This document shows positions 1 to 6,524 of a stretch of 18,615 nt of DNA, piece by piece. The stretch is from the NCBI GenBank assembly GCA_020430005.1, contig JAGQKQ010000007.1, forward strand, positions 1 through 18,615, written 5' to 3'. The position numbers and the translations under genes are program-made. The notes under the pieces are model-generated. The model had not been told where the DNA came from, ran no database searches, and saw only the letters and a list, made by a program, of their open reading frames with translations. Each line of letters opens with the position of its first letter. Position 1 is the stretch's first letter. This DNA is from Candidatus Omnitrophota bacterium (GTDB lineage Bacteria > Omnitrophota > Gorgyraeia > Zapsychrales > Zapsychraceae).

Positions 1-43
1 TACCCCGCTAGGTATTCATTATCAGAAGATTATTTAATTTTCT

Positions 44-55
44 ATATGGCCATAT
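44..55. promoter_or_regulatory. Perfect 12-bp palindrome upstream of the TfoX-domain gene
   Basis: ATATGGCCATAT is a perfect palindrome 12 bases before the first start codon. Its position would allow it to be an operator for the TfoX-domain/ATL pair. No convincing -35/-10 pair could be paired with it, because the promoter may lie before the window. This is a structural observation only. Confidence 0.2.
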
Positions 56-67
56 TTTTCCACGAAG

Positions 68-307
68 ATGACACACAAAATACGAAATTTAGGACCTGTT
101 TCTATGGAATGGCTCAATGCGGTCGGTGTTTTTACTTTAGACGATCTGAAACGGCAAGGGGCGGTCAAGGTTTATCAAAAAACCAAAGATAAAAGATTTA
201 ATGTTTCGCTAAATTTACTCTACGCGATGGAAGCGGCTGTTCGGAATATAGATTGGCGGGCCTTACCCCTGGCGGTCAAACAAGAACTGAAAGACAAAGT
301 TCAATGA
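68..307 (+). CDS. Stand-alone TfoX C-terminal-domain protein
   Basis: This 79-aa protein matches the TfoX_C family (PF04994) from memory: N-L-G-P near residue 7, W-L-N, a V-G-V-F-T-L-D-D-L segment, a G-A-V-x-x-Y, then S-L-N-L-L-Y-A-M-E-A and W-R-x-L-P near the end. In TfoX/Sxy proteins this helical helix-hairpin-helix-like domain follows an N-terminal domain and is linked to competence control. Here it stands alone, as in many bacteria, and its role is unknown. No strong ribosome binding site precedes the ATG (only GAAG just before it). The gene's stop overlaps the start of the ATL gene by ATGA, so the two are probably translationally coupled. A link to DNA handling or repair through its neighbour is inference. 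Confidence 0.8.
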   Translation: MTHKIRNLGPVSMEWLNAVGVFTLDDLKRQGAVKVYQKTKDKRFNVSLNLLYAMEAAVRNIDWRALPLAVKQELKDKVQ

Positions 308-630
308 GTAAGGAAGTTTATAAGACGATTTACAGCGTTATTCATCAAATCCCTAAAGGCCGCGTGGCAACCTATGGACAGATTGCAAAGCTGGCCGGTA
401 TTCCTCAACAGCCTCGGCGGGTAGGTTATGCATTGCGGATTTTACCGGAAGGAGAAAAAGTCCCCTGGCATCGCGTAGTTAATGCCCAGGGAAAAATCAG
501 TATGCGTTGGGAATTGGGATGTGTTGATTTACAGCGTGTGCTGCTGGAAAAAGAAGGTATTGTTTTTGATAATGATGGCCGAATTATCTTAAAGAATTTT
601 TTATGGAAAGCCGATGATTTTACGAGATAA
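304..630 (+). CDS. Alkyltransferase-like (ATL) DNA-binding protein, MGMT family
   Basis: This 108-aa protein has the DNA-binding domain of O6-alkylguanine-DNA alkyltransferase (PF01035): I-P-x-G-R-V-A-T-Y-G-Q-I-A near residues 16-28, the R-R-V-G-Y-A-L-R segment at 38-45, and the active-site region V-P-W-H-R-V-V-N at 53-60. The alkyl-accepting Cys of the usual P-C-H-R motif is Trp55 here, which is the hallmark of ATL proteins. These bind O6-alkylguanine, flip it and hand it to nucleotide excision repair instead of repairing it directly. An earlier in-frame ATG at 253 would place the start deep inside the TfoX-domain gene. The ATG at 304, in an ATGA overlap, is preferred because family members begin just before the V-Y-x-x-I-Y-x-x-I segment. 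Confidence 0.9.
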   Translation: MSKEVYKTIYSVIHQIPKGRVATYGQIAKLAGIPQQPRRVGYALRILPEGEKVPWHRVVNAQGKISMRWELGCVDLQRVLLEKEGIVFDNDGRIILKNFLWKADDFTR

Positions 631-634
631 AAGT

Positions 635-663
635 TTGACAGTCTTTTTTTCTAATAATATAAT
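635..663 (+). promoter_or_regulatory. Consensus sigma70 promoter of the Rrf2-family gene
   Basis: TTGACA (635-640) and TATAAT (658-663) are both perfect consensus boxes separated by 17 bases. They lie just after the ATL stop codon and just before the Rrf2 gene, predicting a transcript start near 670 and a leader of about 17 bases. A promoter this strong probably needs repression, which fits the palindrome overlapping its -10 box. Confidence 0.88.
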
Positions 664-674
664 CACAAGTGATT
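661..674. promoter_or_regulatory. Operator-like inverted repeat overlapping the -10 box
   Basis: AATCAC-AA-GTGATT is a perfect inverted repeat with 6-base arms and a 2-base spacer. It covers the last bases of the -10 box and the predicted transcript start. Rrf2-family proteins bind as dimers to such sites and commonly repress their own promoters, so autoregulation by the downstream gene product is likely but inferred. Confidence 0.5.
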
Positions 675-687
675 TGAGGTTCCCTCA
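675..687 (+). promoter_or_regulatory. Small hairpin enclosing the ribosome binding site of the Rrf2 gene
   Basis: TGAGG-TTC-CCTCA can pair as a 5-bp stem with a 3-base loop. The left arm contains the GAGG Shine-Dalgarno sequence (676-679) and the right arm ends on the A of the ATG at 687. If it forms, it would hide the ribosome binding site and damp translation. The stem is short and its effect is unproven. Confidence 0.35.
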
Positions 688-1085
688 TGCTTAGTAAAAC
701 AAGCATCCAGTTGATTAACGCGCTGGTCGAATTAGCGAAGCTTGAAGACGGCAAATTTGAGGGGGCGGGGAGTATTGCCAAGAAAATCAATGCGCCGCAA
801 AACTATCTGGGTAAAATGTTACAAACTTTGGTGCAACGAAAGATTGTCGTTTCCCAAAAAGGTTTAGGGGGCGGTTTTCGTTTGGGAAAAGATCCCGAAA
901 AGCTTTTTCTCTATGAAGTTGTGGAACCAATTGAAAAGGTTAGTTCGTGGTCAGAATGTGCTTTGGGTTTGAAGAAATGTTCTGATCATAGTCCTTGTCC
1001 GGTTCATGATCGGTGGAAAAAAGTAAGAAACCAGTATTATGATTTTTTAAAGAAAACCAGCGTCGGAGATTTAGTTAAAAAATAA
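687..1085 (+). CDS. Rrf2-family transcriptional regulator with three-Cys Fe-S motif
   Basis: This 132-aa protein has the Rrf2 architecture (IscR/NsrR/RsrR relatives). A winged helix-turn-helix spans residues 5-67, including the recognition region S-I-A-x-K-I-N-A-P-Q-N-Y-L and the wing Q-K-G-L-G-G-G-F-R-L, followed by a linker and dimerisation helix. Cys91, Cys98 and Cys104 sit where family members bind a 2Fe-2S or 4Fe-4S cluster that senses NO, redox state or Fe-S supply. The gene has its own consensus promoter and ends about 120 bases before the cytochrome oxidase operon on the same strand, so it plausibly controls that operon and itself. Spacing C-x6-C-x5-C does not by itself say whether it is NsrR-like or IscR-like. 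Confidence 0.92.
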   Translation: MLSKTSIQLINALVELAKLEDGKFEGAGSIAKKINAPQNYLGKMLQTLVQRKIVVSQKGLGGGFRLGKDPEKLFLYEVVEPIEKVSSWSECALGLKKCSDHSPCPVHDRWKKVRNQYYDFLKKTSVGDLVKK

Positions 1086-1105
1086 CTACCGCTGGTTTAT
1101 TTTTT
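1054..1105 (+). terminator. Terminator-like structure at the 3' end of the Rrf2 gene
   Basis: AAACCAGCG (1054-1062) pairs perfectly with CGCTGGTTT (1090-1098). Within the 27-base loop TAGTTA (1072-1077) pairs with TAACTA (1083-1088), giving a compound hairpin. A T-rich run (1098-1105) follows directly. The left arm lies inside the end of the coding region. It would separate Rrf2 transcription from the oxidase operon. Confidence 0.6.
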
Positions 1106-1123
1106 CCGATAAATAAGATAATA

Positions 1124-1150
1124 GCATGTCATTATGTTTGATAAACATGC
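1124..1150. promoter_or_regulatory. Nested inverted repeats upstream of the oxidase operon
   Basis: ATGTTT-GAT-AAACAT (1134-1148) is a perfect inverted repeat with 6-base arms. A second pair, GCATGT (1124-1129) and ACATGC (1145-1150), partly overlaps it. The site lies 60-85 bases before the coxB start, a good position for an operator. The inner TTGAT resembles half of an FNR-type box, but the second half is missing. It does not match the palindrome at the Rrf2 promoter, so a different regulator is possible. Confidence 0.4.
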
Positions 1151-1208
1151 CGATTCATTATTTATCCTCATGCGCACTATTTATACGATGTCAAAGAAAG
1201 GACGTGTA

Positions 1209-2036
1209 ATGAAGAAAATGTTTAACAAAATAAAGCATTCGATGTGGGGAGGGATTTGGTTTTTAAAACCTCCGGATGATGTTTCACTGGATGGTTATCG
1301 CATTGATCATGTTATTCATTATACAGATACGGTTATAACGATATTTTTCGGTATTGTTGTTCTGGCGTTACTTTACTTTATTATCCGTTATCGGGACAGG
1401 CCGAATCATAAGGCCGTCTATGACCGTGGAGATAAGAAAAAATACATTGTTATCACTGTTATCCTGGGATTTTTGGTTTTCCTTTCTATTGATGCTGTTA
1501 TTGAAACGATGTCGTTTAAAGATTTAAAGGAGGCGTTCTGGAACTTCCCGAAGGATGAAGACGTCGTCCGGGTGGAGGTTATGCCTCAACAGTACGCGTG
1601 GAATATCCGTTACGCCGGAGCAGACGGCAAATTTGCGACAGATGACGATATTGTTTCTCCTCAGAACCAAATGCATATTCCTGTCAATACGCCTGTCGTT
1701 GTTCAAATGGCCCCATATGATGTTATCCATTCTTTTTATATTCCCAATTTTAGAATCAAGCAAGACGCGACACCGGGAATGATTACAACATTTTGGTTTC
1801 AAGCCGTGAAAGAAGGGGAGTATGAAATCGCCTGCGCCGAGTTGTGTGGTAACGGACATTACCGTATGCGTGGAATTTTGACGGTTGAATCCAAAGAAAA
1901 ATTTCAGGGATGGCTTAACGAATTGGCCCTTGAAGCACAGGATACAGGAGAATGGGATGATTGGCTTAGTGATGATAGCGGTTCGGACGTAGGTATTCCT
2001 CAGGGATGGGGATGGCCGTGGAACAAGGAGATGTAA
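1209..2036 (+). CDS. coxB: Cytochrome c oxidase subunit II (CuA subunit)
   Basis: This subunit receives electrons from a periplasmic donor at its binuclear CuA centre and passes them to subunit I. The 275-aa protein has two membrane helices (about 41-60 and 79-98) followed by a periplasmic cupredoxin domain. The CuA ligands are all visible: His174 in D-V-I-H-S-F, then C-A-E-L-C-G-N-G-H-Y-R-M with Cys209, Glu211, Cys213, His217 and Met220. There is no fused cytochrome c domain. Of several in-frame ATGs (from 1134 on), 1209 is chosen because AAAGGA at 1197-1202 lies 6 bases before it; upstream ATGs lack such a site and 1134 lies in the palindrome. The start of the second helix (K-K-K-Y-I-V-I-T-V) lacks the Glu that usually opens the K proton pathway. 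First gene of the oxidase operon. Confidence 0.95.
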   Translation: MKKMFNKIKHSMWGGIWFLKPPDDVSLDGYRIDHVIHYTDTVITIFFGIVVLALLYFIIRYRDRPNHKAVYDRGDKKKYIVITVILGFLVFLSIDAVIETMSFKDLKEAFWNFPKDEDVVRVEVMPQQYAWNIRYAGADGKFATDDDIVSPQNQMHIPVNTPVVVQMAPYDVIHSFYIPNFRIKQDATPGMITTFWFQAVKEGEYEIACAELCGNGHYRMRGILTVESKEKFQGWLNELALEAQDTGEWDDWLSDDSGSDVGIPQGWGWPWNKEM

Positions 2037-2056
2037 GCGTATCAATGACGCTTTTT
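2035..2056 (+). terminator. Short hairpin with T-run between coxB and coxA (possible attenuator)
   Basis: AAGCGT (2035-2040) pairs with ACGCTT (2048-2053) around a 7-base loop, and a five-T run at 2052-2056 overlaps the end of the right arm. It starts on the coxB stop codon. The stem is only 6 bp, so at most a partial terminator or mRNA-end stabiliser inside the operon is expected. Confidence 0.35.
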
Positions 2057-2120
2057 AGAATAATAGCCCTACGAAGCTGAACGATGATCACGTTTGGTGA
2101 AGTAGAAAGGAGAATAGTAA

Positions 2121-3833
2121 ATGGCAGAACATAAACAATCGTTTATCACAAAGTATATTTTTTCAACGGATCACAAGATGATCGGCAGGCAATTTTTGTG
2201 GTTCGGATTATTCTGGCTGTTTTGGGGAGGGCTGCAGGCTATGTTGATCCGCTGGCAGTTGGCCTTTTCAGGACAAGCGGTACCGATTGTGGGAAAACTT
2301 TTATGGCCGGCGAGTGATGGAATTATTACACCGGATATTTATAATCAGATTTTTACCATGCACGGGACCATTATGATTTTCTGGGCCATTACGCCGCTTC
2401 TTACCGGGGCCTTTGGTAATTTTTGCATTCCTCTTCAGATAGGCGCGCCCGATATGGCCTTTCCAAAATTAAATATGTTATCGTTCTGGACATTTTTTCT
2501 ATCGGGAGTTGTTTTATTCATTTCCCACTTTCTTCCAGACGGTCCGGCCTCAGCCGGTTGGACCTCGTATCCTCCATTAAGTACACCCGTTGGCGGTATC
2601 CCCGGACAAGGACAAACGTTGTGGGTTTTATCATTAACGCTTATGGGAACAGCTGTATTGATGGGAGCTATTAATTATGTCACAACTGTTATTCGTTACC
2701 GCGCACCGGGCATGGGATATTTTAAAATGCCGTTAACGGTTTGGGGAATGTGGTTATCGGCAATGCTTAATGCGTTGTTTGTTCCTATCATCGCGGCCGG
2801 TTTGGTCTTTCTACTTCTGGAAAATGTTTTTGGGACACAGTTTTTTGTCGCCGGGAATAAAGCCACAATAGAAGGGGGCGATCCTCTGTTGTATCAACAT
2901 GTGTTTTGGATTTTCGGCCATCCGGAAGTATACATTCTAATTTTACCGGTCTGGGGAATTGTTTCCGATTTGTTGTCCACTTTTTCAAGAAAGCCGGCCT
3001 TTGGATACAAAGTCACGGCGACCTGCATGTGTATTATTACCGGCTTAAGCGGTATTGTTTGGGGACACCACATGTATACAACGGGGATGAGCCCTCTCTT
3101 AGGTAAAGCGTTTATGTTTTTAACGCTATTAATCAGTATTCCATCATCAATATTCTTTTTAAACTGGCTGGGAACCATGTGGAGAGGGGCCTTGCGTTTT
3201 ACTGTTCCAATGCTCTTTACGATGTCCGTGGTATTTGTTTTTGGTTTAGGCGGGTTAACAGGTTTATATTTGGCAACGGTAACATCGGACATTTATCTTC
3301 ATGATTCTATGTTTGTTGTCGGACATTTTCACTATACACTGGCCGCCAGTGTATTGATGGCCTCTTTCGCGGCGATTTATTACTGGTTTCCGAAAATGTT
3401 CGGACGTAAATTAAATTCTTTATTAGGAAAGATTCATTTCTGGCTGACATTCGTCTCTTTGAATGTCGTCTTTTTCAATATGATGGCTTTAGGATACGCT
3501 GGACAACACCGACGATTATTTGATCCGTATGTGTTTGACTTTATCAAACCTTTACAGCCAATGAATTTTAAAATCACAATGTGGGCATTCTTGTTAGGAG
3601 TAGCCCAAGTTCTTCTGGTGATTAATATTATTTGGACTCTTTTAAAAGGAAAGAAAGCTTCCAAGAATCCGTGGGAAGCCGGAACGTTAGAGTGGACTTT
3701 GGACTACCCGATTCCACATGGAAACTTTAAAGAAACGCCAACGGTATATACAGGTCCTCATGAATACAGTAATCCTCTGTTAAAAGACAGAGATTGGATT
3801 TCGCAATCAGAACCTCTGGAGGGAGCGTCGTAA
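2121..3833 (+). CDS. coxA: Cytochrome c oxidase subunit I, A-type haem-copper oxidase
   Basis: This is the catalytic subunit that reduces O2 to water and pumps protons in the inner membrane. The 570-aa protein has about 12 membrane helices and all metal ligands: His81 (low-spin haem, M-H-G-T), His267 and Tyr271 in G-H-P-E-V-Y (CuB and the cross-linked Tyr), His316-His317 (W-G-H-H-M-Y, CuB), and His402/His404 in G-H-F-H-Y. Glu269 marks the A1 type, and the D pathway is present (G-A-P-D111, Asn100, Asn118). Unusually, the K-pathway segment normally I-S-V-P-T-G-I-K reads I-S-I-P-S-S-I-F, so the lysine is Phe345. The active-site Tyr argues for O2 reduction and not NO reduction. AAAGGAGA at 2106-2113 precedes the ATG. 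Confidence 0.97.
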   Translation: MAEHKQSFITKYIFSTDHKMIGRQFLWFGLFWLFWGGLQAMLIRWQLAFSGQAVPIVGKLLWPASDGIITPDIYNQIFTMHGTIMIFWAITPLLTGAFGNFCIPLQIGAPDMAFPKLNMLSFWTFFLSGVVLFISHFLPDGPASAGWTSYPPLSTPVGGIPGQGQTLWVLSLTLMGTAVLMGAINYVTTVIRYRAPGMGYFKMPLTVWGMWLSAMLNALFVPIIAAGLVFLLLENVFGTQFFVAGNKATIEGGDPLLYQHVFWIFGHPEVYILILPVWGIVSDLLSTFSRKPAFGYKVTATCMCIITGLSGIVWGHHMYTTGMSPLLGKAFMFLTLLISIPSSIFFLNWLGTMWRGALRFTVPMLFTMSVVFVFGLGGLTGLYLATVTSDIYLHDSMFVVGHFHYTLAASVLMASFAAIYYWFPKMFGRKLNSLLGKIHFWLTFVSLNVVFFNMMALGYAGQHRRLFDPYVFDFIKPLQPMNFKITMWAFLLGVAQVLLVINIIWTLLKGKKASKNPWEAGTLEWTLDYPIPHGNFKETPTVYTGPHEYSNPLLKDRDWISQSEPLEGAS

Positions 3834-3838
3834 AAGGA

Positions 3839-4429
3839 ATGTCAGGAATTCACGGATATACCAGTGATGTCAGGAAGGATGGCTTCGCGCCTTATCTGGG
3901 TATGGCCATTGCGTTGGGTGCGTGGACAATGCTCTTTGGTTCTGTCTTTTTTGTGTATTCTGTTTTGCGTATTCAAGCTGTGGATTGGTATCTTCCCGGG
4001 TTGCTGGAGATGCCGTTTAAATATGCTTTGGTGAATACGTTTATCATCTTGCTGAGCAGTTGGATGTATTACAAAGCGGTGAAAACTCTTAGGGCCGCCG
4101 ATATTCAAGGCTTTATACGGAATATCGGAAGAACGTTTATTTTAGGTTTGATCTTCTTGGTCATGCAGGCCGGTCTTTGGTTTATGTTAACAGAACACGG
4201 ACTGACAGTTCAATCGGGAATCGCGGGAGCATTATTCTATTCTCTGACGGGACTACATGCATTACATATTATTGGTGGATTGATTGCCGTCGCTTGTATT
4301 TTTATCAAGGGCCGAAAGGGAATCATTAATCCTGAAGAAGATGTTTCAGTTAATCTGGTAGGGTATTTCTGGCACTTCTTATCTGTTGTTTGGATAGCGA
4401 TGTTTTTTGTCCTTTTTATTATCCGTTAA
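3839..4429 (+). CDS. coxC: Cytochrome c oxidase subunit III, first copy
   Basis: This 196-aa membrane protein has five predicted helices, the short form of subunit III found in many bacterial oxidases. Family signatures are Y-S-L-T-G-L-H-A-L-H-I-I-G-G (134-147) and Y-F-W-H-F-L-S-V-V-W-I (176-186) in the last two helices. Subunit III stabilises subunit I and helps proton uptake into the D pathway. The reading frame is open back to a TTG at 3794 inside coxA, but the ATG at 3839, five bases after the coxA stop, fits the family N-terminus. GGAGGG at 3818-3823 is a rather distant ribosome binding site, and AAAAGGA directly abuts the ATG. Expression is probably coupled to coxA. Confidence 0.93.
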   Translation: MSGIHGYTSDVRKDGFAPYLGMAIALGAWTMLFGSVFFVYSVLRIQAVDWYLPGLLEMPFKYALVNTFIILLSSWMYYKAVKTLRAADIQGFIRNIGRTFILGLIFLVMQAGLWFMLTEHGLTVQSGIAGALFYSLTGLHALHIIGGLIAVACIFIKGRKGIINPEEDVSVNLVGYFWHFLSVVWIAMFFVLFIIR

Positions 4430-4445
4430 TGAAGGAGAACACACG

Positions 4446-4649
4446 ATGAAATGTAATGTTGGGAAAACCGATCGAACAGTAAGATCCGTTTTAGGATTGA
4501 CGGTTTGTATTGCCGGTATAATCCTGAACAAATGGCTTATTCTTATAGGAGGTATTTTACTGTTAAGGCGGTTATTGGGTGGTGTCCTATATATTTACCT
4601 TTTGGGATATCAACGAAAGATAAAAAATAATTTATTAATCAATTATTAA
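4446..4649 (+). CDS. DUF2892 (YgaP transmembrane-domain-like) small membrane protein
   Basis: This 67-aa protein begins M-K-C-N-V-G-K-T-D-R-x-V-R-x-x-L-G, the typical opening of DUF2892 proteins (PF11127, the membrane hairpin of YgaP). Two hydrophobic helices follow (about 17-31 and 33-52). The usual C-terminal C-P-L-Y-x-L-L-G is changed to V-L-Y-I-Y-L-L-G, so its Cys is missing. The role of stand-alone members is unknown. The ATG at 4446 is preferred over an upstream ATG at 4407 inside coxC, because GAAGGAG at 4431-4437 lies 8 bases before it. Its place within the oxidase operon suggests a membrane accessory role, but nothing in the sequence shows what. Confidence 0.8.
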   Translation: MKCNVGKTDRTVRSVLGLTVCIAGIILNKWLILIGGILLLRRLLGGVLYIYLLGYQRKIKNNLLINY

Positions 4650-4666
4650 AAGAATAGGGGAAAGTC

Positions 4667-5368
4667 ATGAATAAAAAAACTTTTGCTTTAAGCATTGTGC
4701 TGTCTTTTATGTGGACAGCAGCCGTATTTGCCGGAACGGTTAAAGGCGTTGTAACGTATGAAGGCCCCGTTCCGAAATTCCGTGAACTTAAAATGGATGC
4801 GGACCCGATATGTTTAACACATCATACTGAACCGGTTTTTCCTGATATTCTGGTTTTGGGAGAAGGAAATACAATGGGTAATATCTTTGTTCATGTTACA
4901 AGCGGATTAAAAGGCAAAGATTATCCTGTTCCAACGGAACCGGTCGTCCTGGACCAGAAAGGTTGTGTTTATACCCCTCATGTGGTTGGTGTGCATGTCG
5001 GACAGCCGCTGGATGTTCTAAATCCCGACGGAACTCTTCATAATGTACATGGAACACCAAAAATTAATCCGGAGTTTAACATCGCTATGCCGAAATTTCG
5101 TCAGAAAATTACACGTACTTTTGAAAAACCGGAATTTATGTTTACGATGAAGTGTGATGTTCACCCCTGGATGGGGGCGTGGGTTGCGGTAATGGAACAT
5201 CCTTTTTTTAATGTAACAGGCAAGGATGGGCAATTTGTTCTGGAAAATCTGCCGGCCGGTCAATATGAAATTGAAGCCTGGCATGAAAAATTAGGAACAC
5301 AAAAAATGCAAGTAACTTTAGGTGAAGACGAAACGAAAGAGATTAATTTTACCTTTACAAAACAATAA
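4667..5368 (+). CDS. Exported cupredoxin-like copper protein with C-terminal beta-sandwich domain
   Basis: This 233-aa protein starts with a signal peptide (about 1-22, cleavage after V-F-A). Residues 23-176 form a cupredoxin-like domain. Likely copper ligands are a His in L-H-N-V-H-G (His125 or His128) and the cluster K-C-D-V-H-P-W-M (Cys163, His166, Met169), a blue-copper-like arrangement. Cys49 and Cys100 could form a disulfide. Residues 180-230 (G-K-D-G-Q-F-V-L-E-N-L-P-A-G-Q-Y) look like a carboxypeptidase-regulatory-like beta-sandwich. AGGGGA precedes the ATG. It lies between two subunit III genes, so it may be a periplasmic electron donor to CuA or a copper chaperone. The sequence does not decide between these. 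Confidence 0.8.
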   Translation: MNKKTFALSIVLSFMWTAAVFAGTVKGVVTYEGPVPKFRELKMDADPICLTHHTEPVFPDILVLGEGNTMGNIFVHVTSGLKGKDYPVPTEPVVLDQKGCVYTPHVVGVHVGQPLDVLNPDGTLHNVHGTPKINPEFNIAMPKFRQKITRTFEKPEFMFTMKCDVHPWMGAWVAVMEHPFFNVTGKDGQFVLENLPAGQYEIEAWHEKLGTQKMQVTLGEDETKEINFTFTKQ

Positions 5369-5380
5369 GGAGGCGGATGT

Positions 5381-6016
5381 ATGAGCCAAACCATGGCTGT
5401 TAAAAATGACCCGTTTGGGAGCGCTTCAACCGGGAAGCTCGGAATGTGGTTGTTTATTATTATTGACGGGTTAAGTTTCGGCGGCTTGCTGATTGGCGGA
5501 GTTGCTTTACGTGCCGGCGGAGCATTTTGGCCGGAACCCGGGCAGGTTTTGAATATTCCGTTGACGGCTTTTAATACATTTCTTTTAATCTGTACCAGTT
5601 TCACAATGGTTATGGCCTTAAATGCTGTTCAGAAAGATGATCAAAAGGGATTAATCAAGAATCTGATTTTAACGATCCTTGGAGGATTCATTTTTCTTTC
5701 TATTCAGGGTTACGAATATTACCATTTTATTGCCGGAAGTGAACATTTGGCGGAGAAATTATCTCATGCCGGCATAGCCAATGCGACCAATTTTATTCCC
5801 AGCACCAGTATTTACGCGGCTTCCTTTTATATTGTTACATGTTTTCACGGGCTTCATGTATTGTCGGGAGTTATCTTTATTGCCTGTGTTTTGGCGGCAG
5901 CAATGCAGGGACATTATTCGTCTCAAAATTATGACAAAGTCGAAATTCTGGGATTATTTTGGCATTTTGTCGACTTAGTCTGGATATTAGTTTTTACAGT
6001 GGTTTATCTTATTTAG
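5381..6016 (+). CDS. Cytochrome c oxidase subunit III family protein, second copy
   Basis: This 211-aa membrane protein with five predicted helices also belongs to the subunit III family. Signatures are S-I-Q-G-Y-E-Y-Y-H, T-C-F-H-G-L-H-V-L-S-G (152-162) and G-L-F-W-H-F-V-D-L-V-W-I near the C-terminus. It is clearly diverged from the first copy and has the longer Q-G-Y-E-Y-Y-H helix of classical CoxC/CyoC proteins. AAGGAGG at 5367-5373 lies 7 bases before the ATG. Two subunit III-like genes flanking a copper protein occur in some alternative oxidase clusters. They may both enter one complex as a split or duplicated subunit, or act with different forms of it. Confidence 0.9.
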   Translation: MSQTMAVKNDPFGSASTGKLGMWLFIIIDGLSFGGLLIGGVALRAGGAFWPEPGQVLNIPLTAFNTFLLICTSFTMVMALNAVQKDDQKGLIKNLILTILGGFIFLSIQGYEYYHFIAGSEHLAEKLSHAGIANATNFIPSTSIYAASFYIVTCFHGLHVLSGVIFIACVLAAAMQGHYSSQNYDKVEILGLFWHFVDLVWILVFTVVYLI

Positions 6017-6028
6017 AAAGGGGAGGCC

Positions 6029-6310
6029 ATGGCGGAAGATCATAAAAAAGTTTATATTACCAACGCTATCTGGTTAACGATTTTGACAGTTCTGGAGTTG
6101 GGAGTTATTCATCTTCCAATTAGCAAAGCAGGACAAATCGCTTTGCTGTTGGCGTTTGCCTTAACGAAAATTGGATTAGTTTTAATGGTATATATGCACC
6201 TGCGTTATGAAACAAAGGCCTTAAAAATGGCACTGTGTGTTCCGATACCGTTGGCTGTTTTATTTCTGGTTTCTTTAATGTATGACTTGCCGTTCCATTG
6301 GACATCGTAA
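6029..6310 (+). CDS. Cytochrome c oxidase subunit IV (prokaryotic CtaF/CoxD type)
   Basis: This 93-aa protein has three membrane helices and the family pattern (PF03626): a first helix beginning at the I-W-L-x-L-x-x-L-T region, then A-L-T-K-I-G-L-V-L-M-V-Y-M-H-L-R-Y-E, the best conserved part of the family, at about residues 45-62. Subunit IV is a small stabilising subunit of bacterial aa3/caa3 and quinol oxidases. AAAGGGGAGG immediately precedes the ATG. The gene is 12 bases after the second coxC-like gene and 3 bases before the CPVC protein gene, so it is clearly in the same operon. Confidence 0.9.
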   Translation: MAEDHKKVYITNAIWLTILTVLELGVIHLPISKAGQIALLLAFALTKIGLVLMVYMHLRYETKALKMALCVPIPLAVLFLVSLMYDLPFHWTS

Positions 6311-6313
6311 GAA

Positions 6314-6523
6314 ATGAAGTGCAGGATTCTTGGTTTTATAGTCTTCTTGATGACTTTTGCCGTGGTTTCGACGGGAGAAGCCTGCCCTGTTTGTATTGGA
6401 AGAGATGGTGGAGGCTACTTACAGGAAATAATGCTGCCGATTTCGTTATTTTTAATATCTCCATTTATTGTCTTCTTTTTTATCGTTTTGTTTATCAAAA
6501 AACATAATCAAATTAATAAATAA
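6314..6523 (+). CDS. Small CPVC membrane protein of the oxidase operon
   Basis: This 69-aa protein has an N-terminal signal-like helix (about 4-20), the motif A-C-P-V-C-I-G-R-D-G-G-G (Cys24 and Cys27), and a second helix (about 40-61) followed by a basic tail. The predicted result is a small membrane protein with a C-x2-C pair facing the periplasm. Similar small CxxC/CxxCxG proteins accompany oxidase and Sco genes in other bacteria, from memory, with no defined function. A second reading frame (6298-6507) overlaps it but lacks these features. Because the next gene is a Sco-like protein without its Cys pair, a shared copper-delivery or thiol-redox role is an attractive inference. Confidence 0.75.
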   Translation: MKCRILGFIVFLMTFAVVSTGEACPVCIGRDGGGYLQEIMLPISLFLISPFIVFFFIVLFIKKHNQINK

Positions 6524-6524
6524 T

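Noticed and set aside
1..8. TACCCCGC at the very start of the window and again at 18571-18578 as a terminal repeat
   Set aside because: Only eight bases are shared and the flanks differ, so chance is the simplest explanation.
1524..2045. Minus-strand open frame of 173 codons inside coxB
   Set aside because: coxB is certain from its CuA ligands; the opposite frame reads as low-complexity shadow peptide without recognisable domains.
2894..3292. Minus-strand open frame of 132 codons inside coxA
   Set aside because: It is a shadow of a strongly conserved coding region and has no family features or upstream signals.
2121..3833. Subunit I as a nitric oxide reductase-like enzyme
   Set aside because: Loss of the K-pathway lysine and an Rrf2 neighbour hinted at this, but the cross-linked Tyr271 in G-H-P-E-V-Y and complete D pathway indicate an O2 reductase.
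6298..6507. Overlapping 69-codon frame as an alternative to the CPVC protein
   Set aside because: It lacks a signal peptide, membrane helix or family resemblance, and it runs through the frame of the CPVC gene, which has a coherent membrane-protein design and tight spacing to both neighbours.
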